A model generated the notes under the pieces. The model was not told where the DNA came from and ran no database searches. It saw only the letters and a program-made list of their open reading frames with translations. A stretch of DNA of 6,993 nucleotides, from contig CALIGP010000337.1 in assembly GCA_938021455.1 (NCBI GenBank), forward strand, positions 1 through 6,993. Direction: 5' to 3'. Below are positions 1-5,968 of the stretch, piece by piece (position 1 is the stretch's first letter; the number at the start of each line of letters is the position of its first letter). Origin of the DNA: an uncultured Lewinella sp. (lineage in GTDB: Bacteria; Bacteroidota; Bacteroidia; Chitinophagales; Saprospiraceae). A program made the position numbers and the translations under genes.

Positions 1-574
1 AAGCCAGAACAATAATGGGGCTCATCCAGTTGGCGGCCTTAGAGACGGTGTCATATCCAGCTGATGCGATCAGGGCAATCACTGCGCCAATGATCAGTAC
101 GATGATAATATAGGTCGGGCCATTCGGCAGGGTGTCCGTTAGCTGCGGCATCTCCATACCAAGGGGAACCCCTACGGCGGTTGCGGAAACCGTGATCATA
201 GATCCCGCCAGGAAACAGAAGAGCACACCATTGGCGACGTTATAGAACTTAACCAGGGTAGACCCACTGATTTTTTCGAGTTGAAAGTAGAGCGTCAATC
301 GGTTCTTTACGGCAATTTCTGCCGTCAGGAAGCGCCAGCATAGAACGGCCAACAAGTTTCCAAGCAGCAACCCCAACAATAGGTCAAAAGCACTCACCCC
401 CGCCGTCAAAAAAAGTGGGCCAATCATAAATTCCGTACCAGCGGCGTGTTCGCCAGCGTACATACCCAGAAAGCTCCCCCACCCTTTCCATTTACTGGCG
501 GGCACGGGTTCGCGTTCATATTCTCCCCCGGCAACGTCTTCGATGTATTCTTCTTCCGTAACGTTTTGTAGCAT
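1..574 (-). CDS. NCS1-type (purine-cytosine permease-like) transporter, 3' end cut by window edge
   Basis: An open frame runs from an ATG at 574-572 to the left window edge, giving 191 residues of an inner-membrane permease. The first ~30 residues are acidic and cytoplasmic-looking. They are followed by GMYAGEHAAGTEFMIGPLF (about 37-55), the helix-rich stretch DLLLGLLLGNLLAVLCWRF (64-82), then AVKNRLTLYFQLEKISG (88-104). Further hydrophobic segments lie at about 112-138 and 153-171, with another starting near 183. The order 'LLGNLL...K..LT...' followed by an aromatic and a glycine resembles the N-terminal half of CodB-like NCS1 carriers. NCS1 proteins usually move nucleobases, hydantoins or related compounds by cation symport. 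Here the gene is the fourth co-directional gene of a rhamnose cluster, 102 bp after rhaB, so I infer that it may import L-rhamnose or a related sugar. No Shine-Dalgarno is visible before the start. NCS1 membership is fairly likely; the substrate is unknown. Most of the C-terminal half is missing. Confidence 0.75.
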   Translation of the reverse strand, partial: MLQNVTEEEYIEDVAGGEYEREPVPASKWKGWGSFLGMYAGEHAAGTEFMIGPLFLTAGVSAFDLLLGLLLGNLLAVLCWRFLTAEIAVKNRLTLYFQLEKISGSTLVKFYNVANGVLFCFLAGSMITVSATAVGVPLGMEMPQLTDTLPNGPTYIIIVLIIGAVIALIASAGYDTVSKAANWMSPIIVLA

Positions 575-620
575 GATGTAAGACTCGATTAGTATGAAAT
601 AAACCGCGTTTCAATAGCCA

Positions 621-648
621 TTTCAGCGGCGCGGACGCAGGTGCAATG
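621..648. repeat. Solo copy of the REP-flanking arm in the rhaB-permease gap
   Basis: These 28 bp match the reverse complement of 3626-3653 with a single mismatch (C at 627), sharing the core GGCGCGGACGCAGGTGCAATG minus its last bases. At the other locus this sequence is the outer arm of a REP palindrome; here no GTAG-footed hairpin accompanies it. The rest of the gap (575-620 and 649-676) shows no gene, terminator or clear promoter. The copy lies downstream of the rhaB stop and about 47 bp before the permease start on the minus strand. It may be a decayed or partial member of a dispersed intergenic repeat family. Confidence 0.75.
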
Positions 649-676
649 GACGGTAAATGAGCAGTAAAACCACCAC

Positions 677-2059
677 CTAGGTTACCGTCTCATTAATGAT
701 GAAAGGCTGGTGTTTGCGCAGCCCGTAGTTTTTCTTCAGAAATTTAGAGTTCAGGGTTTTATCCGAGATCGCAATGGCCGCGCCCAGCGCGGAGCCCAAA
801 GAGGAGTCCGTCGTCCGGACGCTCAATTCCCGGAAGTGGTGCGTCAGCAGCTGCACATAAACGTTGTTATCACTAAAACCACCGTCAATGAACAGTTTTC
901 GGGCCAAGGTCTCCCCCATCGCCGTACGAATACTCTCCGCCTGTAAGCGTACCAATTCCACCATCAGTTGATGATAAGCGTAGGCGTAAGCCCCTTCCGG
1001 AATCTGTGTTTCGCTGGCGGAGACGACACCCGTTAACTCCCCGAAGTGAAAATGGGGAGCAAAGTCGTCTACAATCTGTCGGTAGACCTCATAGTCGAAG
1101 CCCACCGTTTTATGATAATCCTTGTCTACCCCAAAGTGCTGAGCAAGCGCCTGGGTTTGCATCTTATATTCCTGCCCCAGGAACAGGCGGGCGGCCTTTA
1201 CTGGCTTGCCATCAATCCGCATATAATTGATGCACTGAAGTTCAGGGGCCTCCGTAACGACGGTGCTTTTCGTGAAGGGATTCAACGACACACTCCAGGT
1301 TCCCGTCGAGACTAACAAGAATGGTTTCTTCTGACTACGGATGTAGGGCAAAAGTGCCGCTGAGCTATCGTGCACCCCTACGCCAATACGAATCCGCTTC
1401 CCGTTATAATTCATATTTATACTGGTCTCCGTAGAAACAATCGGTGGCAGCATCCGGTGAATGCCTTCGGAGAATACCCAATCGTGATAATCTTTCTTAC
1501 CATAATCCCACAGCGCCGTATGGCAGCCGATACTCGTATACTCACTAATCGGAATCCCCGTAAAGATGTAGCTTAGATATTGCGGCAGGTGTAAGCTGTA
1601 TTTTATACGGGCAAATACCTCCGGCTGCCGATGCTTCAGCCAGTAGAGTTGCATCCCGGAATTCAGCATCCCCGAACGGGTGGAGCCCGTACGCCGGGTA
1701 AACTCTTCTTCCGGGCCGTAAGTGGCGTAGAACTGATCCAACAGCGCTTCGTCCATCGGCTTATTGTAATTATAGAGCGGTGTCAACACCTCTCCGTCTT
1801 CATCCAGATGTACGAAGCTCGCGCCGTAGCTAGAAAAGTTGATGGCCCGAACGTCAAACTCCTCCGCTTGCAGTATTCGATCAAACACCTCTTTCAGCCA
1901 GTGTTGCAGGGCAGGTAGGTCTTCGGTTGGAAAACCATCCTCGTCTTCCGTTTCTTCAAAACGGACATACTCCCGGTGCACTTCGCGAAAGTCGTCGTCG
2001 AAGAGAAAGAACTTCTTATTGGTTTTGCCGATATCGAAGACGGCGGTTACGGGGAGCAT
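677..2059 (-). CDS. rhaB: FGGY-family carbohydrate kinase, probable L-rhamnulokinase
   Basis: This 460-residue cytoplasmic kinase probably phosphorylates L-rhamnulose with ATP to L-rhamnulose-1-phosphate. The ribonuclease-H-like FGGY fold is recognisable from several motifs. These are the N-terminal phosphate motif DIGKTNKK at 9-16, the sugar-side GVGVHDSSAA at 226-235 with D231 as likely catalytic base, and the second phosphate motif STGTWS at 251-256. LFIDGGFSDN at 389-398 and SSLGSALGAAI at 419-429 belong to the adenosine-binding lobe. It is somewhat shorter than the ~489-residue E. coli RhaB, as I would expect for the shorter kinases in clusters with Pseudomonas-type isomerases. Start ATG 2059-2057 is chosen because DIGKT must lie near the N terminus. 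Stop is TAG at 679-677. The start codon is only 7 bp from a heptamer repeat array that forms the entire leader, and there is no Shine-Dalgarno. Other FGGY substrates (L-fuculose, L-xylulose) cannot be excluded from motifs alone, but RhaI and RhaEW neighbours favour rhamnulose. Confidence 0.88.
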   Translation of the reverse strand: MLPVTAVFDIGKTNKKFFLFDDDFREVHREYVRFEETEDEDGFPTEDLPALQHWLKEVFDRILQAEEFDVRAINFSSYGASFVHLDEDGEVLTPLYNYNKPMDEALLDQFYATYGPEEEFTRRTGSTRSGMLNSGMQLYWLKHRQPEVFARIKYSLHLPQYLSYIFTGIPISEYTSIGCHTALWDYGKKDYHDWVFSEGIHRMLPPIVSTETSINMNYNGKRIRIGVGVHDSSAALLPYIRSQKKPFLLVSTGTWSVSLNPFTKSTVVTEAPELQCINYMRIDGKPVKAARLFLGQEYKMQTQALAQHFGVDKDYHKTVGFDYEVYRQIVDDFAPHFHFGELTGVVSASETQIPEGAYAYAYHQLMVELVRLQAESIRTAMGETLARKLFIDGGFSDNNVYVQLLTHHFRELSVRTTDSSLGSALGAAIAISDKTLNSKFLKKNYGLRKHQPFIINETVT

Positions 2060-2066
2060 GATGGTA

Positions 2067-2157
2067 GGTTACAGGTTACAGGTTACAGGTTGCAAGGTGC
2101 AGGTTACAGGTTGCAAGGTGCAGGGTACAGGGTGCAGGGTACAGGTTGCAGGGTACA
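2067..2157. repeat. Thirteen in-phase 7-bp tandem repeats, consensus RGKTRCA
   Basis: Read on the plus strand, 91 bp divide exactly into 13 heptamers: GGTTACA three times, then mixtures of GGTTGCA, AGGTGCA, GGGTACA and GGGTGCA. A fourteenth, degraded unit (GGGTGTC) follows. All variation falls at unit positions 1, 3 and 5, so the length and phase are held while the sequence drifts. The array begins 7 bp from the rhaB start codon and so forms the rhaB leader when transcribed from the minus strand (there it reads as TGTAACC/TGCACCC-type units). Apparent reading frames through it are artefacts of the 7-bp period. Confidence 0.95.
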
Positions 2158-2189
2158 GGGTGTCTATCATATACGTTTGACAGGTAACT

Positions 2190-2217
2190 TGCAACCTGCA
2201 ACCTGCAACCTGCAACC
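2190..2217. repeat. Four 7-bp repeats in opposite orientation (TGCAACC)
   Basis: Four perfect TGCAACC units end 3 bp from the rhaI stop codon. TGCAACC is the reverse complement of GGTTGCA, a unit of the neighbouring 13-unit array. The two blocks therefore form a large imperfect inverted repeat around a roughly 30-bp unique spacer (2158-2189), which itself contains a further degraded unit (GGTAACT at 2183-2189). In a rhaI-rhaB transcript the four units come first as GGTTGCA and could pair with several downstream registers, giving a family of alternative hairpins. There is no following T-run, so it does not look like an ordinary intrinsic terminator. Confidence 0.92.
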
Positions 2218-2220
2218 TGG

Positions 2221-3501
2221 TTAAAGCCCCGTCGCAACGGTATGTTTGCCCCGCTCCGCGATCAGCCCTTCCCGGACCCCCAGGGCCCGGTAAGCCCCCA
2301 GCGGGTTGAGGGCACCGCCTCGGCCCAGCCGCGCGCGTTCGAGCAGTGGTCGGACGTCCGTCCGGTAAGCGCCCTGAAGAATTTCCTGACACTGGACCAC
2401 GTCGTGGTTCAACTGGGCAGCCGTAAGCGCCTCCTGATCAATAAGCAGGGCCTTGGCGTAAGCTTCCTGGATCGCCTCCAGGCTCTGCATCAGGTCTTCG
2501 AGGGGGTCTTTGATGTTGTGGCTCGCGTCAATCATCCAGGCCATATCCGGGTTATTGGGGTTGTTTCTCATCCCGTACACCAGCTCATTGAAGATCAGGA
2601 ACAGGGCGTAGGGCTTGATACTGCCCACGGTCAGGTCGTCATCTCCATACTTACTGTCGTTGAAGTGAAAACCGCCGAGTTTGCCCTTCGCCATCAGGGT
2701 AGCTACCACTTGTTCGATGTTCGAGTTGGGCAGATGGTGCCCCAGGTCTACAAGCGTGTAGGCCCGGTCACCGCAGGCATTGGCGAGCATAAAGCTGGTG
2801 CCCCAGTCCATGATCACCGTGCTGTAGAAGTTGGGCTCGTAGGGCTTGTATTCGATGAGCATACTCCAGTCGTCAGGCAGGCCGGCGTAGATTTCCTTGC
2901 AGCTCTTTTCCGTCTGCGCCAGTGCTTTCTGGAAAGATCGCTGACCGGGGAAGCTCGTCCCGTCCGCCAGCCAAACCGTCAGGCTTTTAGAGCCCAGTTT
3001 TTCTCCGATCCGAACCACCTCATGATTGTGCTCTACTGCCTGAGCGCGGATGGCCTCATCGGTGTTACACAGGGAACCATGCTTATAGCTTAGTGCCGCT
3101 CCGGGTTGATCCTGAAAGGTATTCGAGTTAATGGCGTCGAAGACGATACCGTGCTGATCGGCCAGTTGCTTGACGGCGGCATAGTCCTCCGGGGTGTCCC
3201 AGGGGATGTGCAGACTGACAGCGCCAGCCGTTTGGGTCAGCGCGTGCAAGATGCCTACGTCGGCCATCTTTTGCTCCAGGTTTCCGGGTTCTCCATGAAA
3301 GGAAAAGCGGCCAAATCGGGTGCCACCGGCTCCCAGTGCCCAACTTGGCACGGCGACCTGGAAATCAGCGACGGCTTTGACCAAAGTTTCTACGTCGATG
3401 CCTTGGGCGGTCAGTCCTTCAGCCAGGTGGTTGTAATTCGCTTCGTGGTGCTTAAGTCCGGACTGGTTTTGTGCCTGGATGTTGTCTTTGGATAGTTGCA
3501 T
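2221..3501 (-). CDS. rhaI: L-rhamnose isomerase, TIM-barrel Pseudomonas stutzeri-type
   Basis: This 426-residue cytoplasmic, metal-dependent aldose-ketose isomerase converts L-rhamnose to L-rhamnulose. Its length matches the P. stutzeri RhaI type (about 430) rather than E. coli RhaA. Likely metal ligands are E217 (in LIEYKPYEP), D252 (VDLGHHLPNSN), H279 (GGFHFND) and D325 (WMIDASHNIKD). Their spacing fits the E/D/H/D ligand set I recall for the P. stutzeri enzyme, with a constant offset of 2. The D287-D289 cluster (YGDDD) and the SLHIPWD segment around H98 are also characteristic, as is the C-terminal NPLGAYRALGVREGLIAERG. The frame stays open upstream to 3699, but I chose ATG 3501-3499 (MQLSKDN). 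The extra 66 residues would be a translation of the REP palindrome and would overlap the end of rhaEW, and family proteins begin near here. No Shine-Dalgarno is seen. Stop is TAA at 2223-2221. The P. stutzeri-type enzymes are known to be broad in aldose range, so side activity is plausible. Confidence 0.92.
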   Translation of the reverse strand: MQLSKDNIQAQNQSGLKHHEANYNHLAEGLTAQGIDVETLVKAVADFQVAVPSWALGAGGTRFGRFSFHGEPGNLEQKMADVGILHALTQTAGAVSLHIPWDTPEDYAAVKQLADQHGIVFDAINSNTFQDQPGAALSYKHGSLCNTDEAIRAQAVEHNHEVVRIGEKLGSKSLTVWLADGTSFPGQRSFQKALAQTEKSCKEIYAGLPDDWSMLIEYKPYEPNFYSTVIMDWGTSFMLANACGDRAYTLVDLGHHLPNSNIEQVVATLMAKGKLGGFHFNDSKYGDDDLTVGSIKPYALFLIFNELVYGMRNNPNNPDMAWMIDASHNIKDPLEDLMQSLEAIQEAYAKALLIDQEALTAAQLNHDVVQCQEILQGAYRTDVRPLLERARLGRGGALNPLGAYRALGVREGLIAERGKHTVATGL

Positions 3502-3542
3502 GACGGAGTTGGTCTTTTGGTTCGTTGGTAATTTGGTGTTTT

Positions 3543-3647
3543 GGGCGCGACCGCAGGTGCAGGGGGAAGTTGTAGTGCCGACTTCAGTCGGCACAGCGCC
3601 GGCTGAAGCCGGCGCTACAAACAAACATTGCACCTGCGTCCGCGCCC
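3543..3647. repeat. Large imperfect palindrome enclosing the REP hairpin pair
   Basis: The left arm 3543-3561 and the right arm 3629-3647 are inverted copies of a 19-bp sequence, GGGCGCGGACGCAGGTGCA, with two adjacent mismatches in the left arm (AC for GA). Between them lie the two GTAG-footed hairpins, plus short asymmetric spacers. The right arm extends to 3653 in its similarity to the solo copy at 621-648. The whole element sits in the 160-bp rhaEW-rhaI gap, ending 14 bp before the rhaEW stop and starting about 40 bp before the rhaI start. It codes for nothing credible. Confidence 0.85.
3571..3619. repeat. REP-like doublet: two inverted GTAG-footed hairpins
   Basis: Two perfect stem-loops stand back to back. 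The first, 3575-3594, has the 8-bp stem GTGCCGAC/GTCGGCAC with loop TTCA. The second, 3595-3616, has the 9-bp stem AGCGCCGGC/GCCGGCGCT with loop TGAA, which is TTCA on the other strand. Each begins with GTAG when read on its own strand (3572-3575 plus; 3618-3615 minus), and the pair is closed by TGTAG/CTACA. A GTAG tetranucleotide at the foot of a short palindrome is the hallmark of REP sequences mobilised by TnpA-REP (RAYT) transposases, and inverted pairs correspond to BIMEs. No such transposase is in this window. In the operon transcript these would form very stable hairpins between rhaEW and rhaI. Confidence 0.85.
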
Positions 3648-3661
3648 CTGAAAACGGTCCC

Positions 3662-5767
3662 TTATCGCACAAACGCATTGGCCATTCCACCATCCACATT
3701 GATGATGTTACCCGTCGTTTTGGTCAGTACACCCACACAGGCGAACACACCATCGGCGATGTCATCGGGCCGGATGATCTCATTGAGCAGGTTGCGCTTG
3801 GCGTAGTGTGCCGGCAACTCCTCAACGGTAATGCCATAGGCCTTCGCCCGGCCTTCGGCCCAGGCTCCTTCCCAGATTTTGGAGCCGATGATGACGCCGT
3901 CGGGGTTGACGACGTTGACTCGGATGTGGTCTTTGCCCAGCTCCGCCGCCAGCAAACGACTCATATGCTGCTGAGCGGCTTTGGCCGTACCGTAACCGAC
4001 GTTGTTCGGGCCGGACACGAGGCCATTCTTGGAGGCAATACTGATAAAGTCACCGCCAGTACCCTGGTCCCGCATCACGCGAACGGATTCCTGAGCGAGG
4101 GTAAACTGCCCCTTCACCAATACGTTTTGCAGGATGTCCCAGTCCTTCTCGGTATGCTCTTCGAGCGGCTTGGAGATCGCCAGTCCGGCGCTGTGGACGA
4201 CAATGTCCACGCCACCAAACTCAAGCGCGGCGGCGTCGAAAGCGTCCTTGATGGAAGTCGCATCCGTTACGTCACAAACAGCATAGGCAGACTGGTCGCG
4301 CTTATAGGTTGCGTTAGCTTCTTTCAGGGAATCTTCGTTGATATCAGACAGAACGACGACGGCTCCTTCCGCCACCAGCTTATCGGCTATCGCCTTCCCA
4401 ATACCGCCTCCGGCACCGGTAACGAGGGCTACCTTCCGACTAAGCGTTTGCTCTGCCGGCATTCGCTGAAGTTTCGCTTCTTCCAGTAGCCAATACTCAA
4501 TATCAAAGGCTTCCTGGCGGGGCAGAGCCGTATACTCCGTAATGGCTTCCGCTCCGCGCATCACGTTGATGGCGTTGATGTAAAACTCGCTGGCTACGCG
4601 GCTCGTCTGTTTGTTCTTCGCGAAGCTGAAGAGCCCGATTCCGGGATACAGAATGATCACTGGGTTCGGGTCCCGAACGGCGGGGCTGTTGTCCCGCTTG
4701 TGGTCCTCATAATACTTGTGGTAGCCTGCGCGGTAATCGGCAAAAGCACCTTCCAGTTTTTTCAGGATAACAGCCCGATCACTCAGGTCTTCTTTAGGGT
4801 CGAGGTCAAGGACCAGCGGTTGGATTTTCGTGCGCAGGAAGTGATCCGGGCAAGAGGTGCCCATCGGTGCGAGCCGGTCAATGTCTTTACTATTGATGAA
4901 CTGTAGTACGACGTCGGTGTCCTGAAAAGTACCCACTTGTCGAGCGTGACTGGAGGTAAGGCCCCGCAGGAGTGGCATCAGCTTTGACGCCTGCTTTTTA
5001 CGGGCGTCCGGGGCGAGGCTTTTGACCCGCTGGCCACCAAAAACTTTATCTCCCTGGGCTTTCACCCGGTCTTCGATGTACTGGCTGGCCATCTCGATGA
5101 CCTCCAGGCTGTTCATATAACTTTCATAACTGGTGTCTCCCCAAGTGAAGAGGCCGTGACTGCCAAGGACGATACCGCGAATCCCGGGGTTATCCGCCAG
5201 GCACTTCTCCAACTGGAGGCCCAGGTCAAAACCCGGGCGCTGCCAGGGTACCCAGCCCATGGTGTCTCCCCAGATTTCTTTCGTCACCTTTTCGCTGTCT
5301 TTTGCCGCAGCTACGGCAATGAGGGCGTCCGGGTGCAGGTGGTCGATGTGCTTGAACGGCAACAGGCCGTGGAGCGGTGTATCGATGGAGGGAGCTTTGG
5401 AGTCCAGGTCGTAGATACAGTGATTGAACAGACCAACCATGCGGTCTTCGTCCGCCATTCCGCCGTATACTTTCTTCAGGTCGCGCAAGCGCTCGGTGTA
5501 CAGGCCAGCGATACCCTTACGGGTCAACGTACCGATGTCTCCTCCAGAGCCCTTAACCCACATGACCTCTACCTCTTTGCCCGTAAGCGGATCTTTTTCC
5601 ATTGTTTTGCAGCTGGTGTTTCCTCCTCCGTAATTCGTGATGCGAAGGTCCGCCCCCAGAATATTGGAGCGGTAAAGGAACAGGGCTACCTGGTCGTCTC
5701 CTAGGCTGGCAGCATGGGCCTCATCCCAGAGGTAATCAACGTATTTAAAGGTAGTGGTAGAAGTCAT
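3662..5767 (-). CDS. rhaEW: Bifunctional L-rhamnulose-1-phosphate aldolase / L-lactaldehyde dehydrogenase
   Basis: This 701-residue two-domain cytoplasmic enzyme is expected to split L-rhamnulose-1-phosphate into dihydroxyacetone phosphate and L-lactaldehyde, then oxidise the aldehyde to L-lactate. The N-terminal class II aldolase region (about 15-430) has the zinc-ligand pattern H143-x-H145 in DHLHPDALIA and H204 in LGSHGLFTWGD. NYGGGNTS (45-52) and VKGSGGDIGTL (71-81) are typical phosphate-binding loops. The C-terminal short-chain dehydrogenase domain (about 443-700) has TGAGGGIG (450-457) and D475 at the end of the second strand, which favours NAD over NADP. It also has S579, Y592 and K596 as the catalytic triad (YGTAK) and VDGGMANAF near the end. 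The frame can begin at TTG 5773-5771, but ATG 5767-5765 two codons later is chosen. Stop is TAA at 3664-3662. It is first in the putative operon, facing the divergent regulator. The name follows the RhaE plus RhaW fusion described in rhamnose regulon work. The family also carries the generic label bifunctional aldolase/short-chain dehydrogenase. Confidence 0.92.
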   Translation of the reverse strand: MTSTTTFKYVDYLWDEAHAASLGDDQVALFLYRSNILGADLRITNYGGGNTSCKTMEKDPLTGKEVEVMWVKGSGGDIGTLTRKGIAGLYTERLRDLKKVYGGMADEDRMVGLFNHCIYDLDSKAPSIDTPLHGLLPFKHIDHLHPDALIAVAAAKDSEKVTKEIWGDTMGWVPWQRPGFDLGLQLEKCLADNPGIRGIVLGSHGLFTWGDTSYESYMNSLEVIEMASQYIEDRVKAQGDKVFGGQRVKSLAPDARKKQASKLMPLLRGLTSSHARQVGTFQDTDVVLQFINSKDIDRLAPMGTSCPDHFLRTKIQPLVLDLDPKEDLSDRAVILKKLEGAFADYRAGYHKYYEDHKRDNSPAVRDPNPVIILYPGIGLFSFAKNKQTSRVASEFYINAINVMRGAEAITEYTALPRQEAFDIEYWLLEEAKLQRMPAEQTLSRKVALVTGAGGGIGKAIADKLVAEGAVVVLSDINEDSLKEANATYKRDQSAYAVCDVTDATSIKDAFDAAALEFGGVDIVVHSAGLAISKPLEEHTEKDWDILQNVLVKGQFTLAQESVRVMRDQGTGGDFISIASKNGLVSGPNNVGYGTAKAAQQHMSRLLAAELGKDHIRVNVVNPDGVIIGSKIWEGAWAEGRAKAYGITVEELPAHYAKRNLLNEIIRPDDIADGVFACVGVLTKTTGNIINVDGGMANAFVR

Positions 5768-5811
5768 GATCAAAGAATAGATTTATTTGCTGATACCGCT
5801 AAAGTAATCGC

Positions 5812-5833
5812 CAGGGTAGCCCACCCTATCCTG
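5812..5833. promoter_or_regulatory. Inverted repeat CAGGGTAG-N6-CTATCCTG
   Basis: A 22-bp palindrome with 8-bp arms and one mismatched pair (G:T). It lies 45 bp upstream of the rhaEW start and immediately upstream of the weak -7-like TACTTTAG, so a bound protein would block or contact the promoter there. It directly abuts the small odd palindrome GTACTGTAC (5833-5841). This is an operator candidate only; the sequence does not say which protein binds it. Confidence 0.4.
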
Positions 5834-5851
5834 TACTGTACCGGGTGGTCT

Positions 5852-5872
5852 CATTTTTGTCCGATAAAAATG
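5852..5872. promoter_or_regulatory. Inverted repeat CATTTTT-N7-AAAAATG
   Basis: Perfect 7-bp arms separated by GTCCGAT, centred at 5862. It stands near the middle of the divergent gap and could serve either promoter. The arms are A/T-rich, so the palindrome is less improbable than the 5901-5923 one, and it may simply be promoter-associated A/T tracts. Confidence 0.35.
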
Positions 5873-5900
5873 GGCATTCTCCTCCGGATAAGGTGTAAGC

Positions 5901-5923
5901 ATGTACCCGTGAAAGTGGTACAT
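5901..5923. promoter_or_regulatory. Inverted repeat ATGTACC-N9-GGTACAT, candidate regulator operator
   Basis: Perfect 7-bp arms each containing GTAC, centred at 5912, 46-68 bp before the regulator start. The left arm shares TGTACC with the sequence at 5838-5842, which suggests a second, weaker half-site for the same protein. Several GntR-type sugar regulators (for example Bacillus AraR) bind palindromes built on GTAC-like cores, so this is my preferred operator for the divergent regulator. Its position would allow autoregulation. Confidence 0.5.
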
Positions 5924-5968
5924 TGGCCCCATCATACTACCTGTTTTCGTAAACGGACTAACCACACA

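Larger units (their letters stand above)
5768..5968. promoter_or_regulatory. Divergent control region between rhaEW and the GntR-type regulator
   Basis: These 201 bp separate the two divergent starts and hold no credible gene. They should contain both promoters and the regulator's operators, since three inverted repeats are crowded between 5812 and 5923. GTAC occurs four times: twice as GTACTGTAC at 5833-5841, and once in each arm of the 5901-5923 palindrome. On the minus strand TACTTTAG (5806-5799) is one base off the Bacteroidota -7 consensus TAnnTTTG and would place initiation about 25-30 bp before rhaEW. No good TTG at -33 accompanies it, so this promoter call is weak. Neither start has a Shine-Dalgarno, and the rhaEW leader is A/T-rich. 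Confidence 0.7.

Noticed and set aside
2067..2217. CRISPR array
   Set aside because: The units are 7 bp with no spacers between them; CRISPR repeats are much longer and separated by unique spacers. No cas genes are present.
1839..2224. Plus-strand frames encoding VQVTGCKVQ-like repeats
   Set aside because: Their repetitive C termini are translations of the heptamer array, and the rest is antisense to rhaB.
2242..3093. 283-residue plus-strand frame inside rhaI
   Set aside because: Antisense shadow of the isomerase, whose metal-ligand motifs are all on the minus strand.
3571..3619. Intrinsic terminator after rhaEW
   Set aside because: The hairpins are strong, but neither is followed by a T-run on the minus strand (the sequence after them is ACTTCCCCC), and the REP architecture explains them better.
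3479..4489. 336-residue plus-strand frame across the rhaEW 3' end and REP element
   Set aside because: It is the antisense shadow of a well-supported dehydrogenase domain and translates the REP palindrome; the protein resembles nothing known to me.
5771..5773. TTG as start codon of rhaEW
   Set aside because: It would add only two residues, and an ATG follows at 5767; no ribosome-binding sequence favours the TTG.
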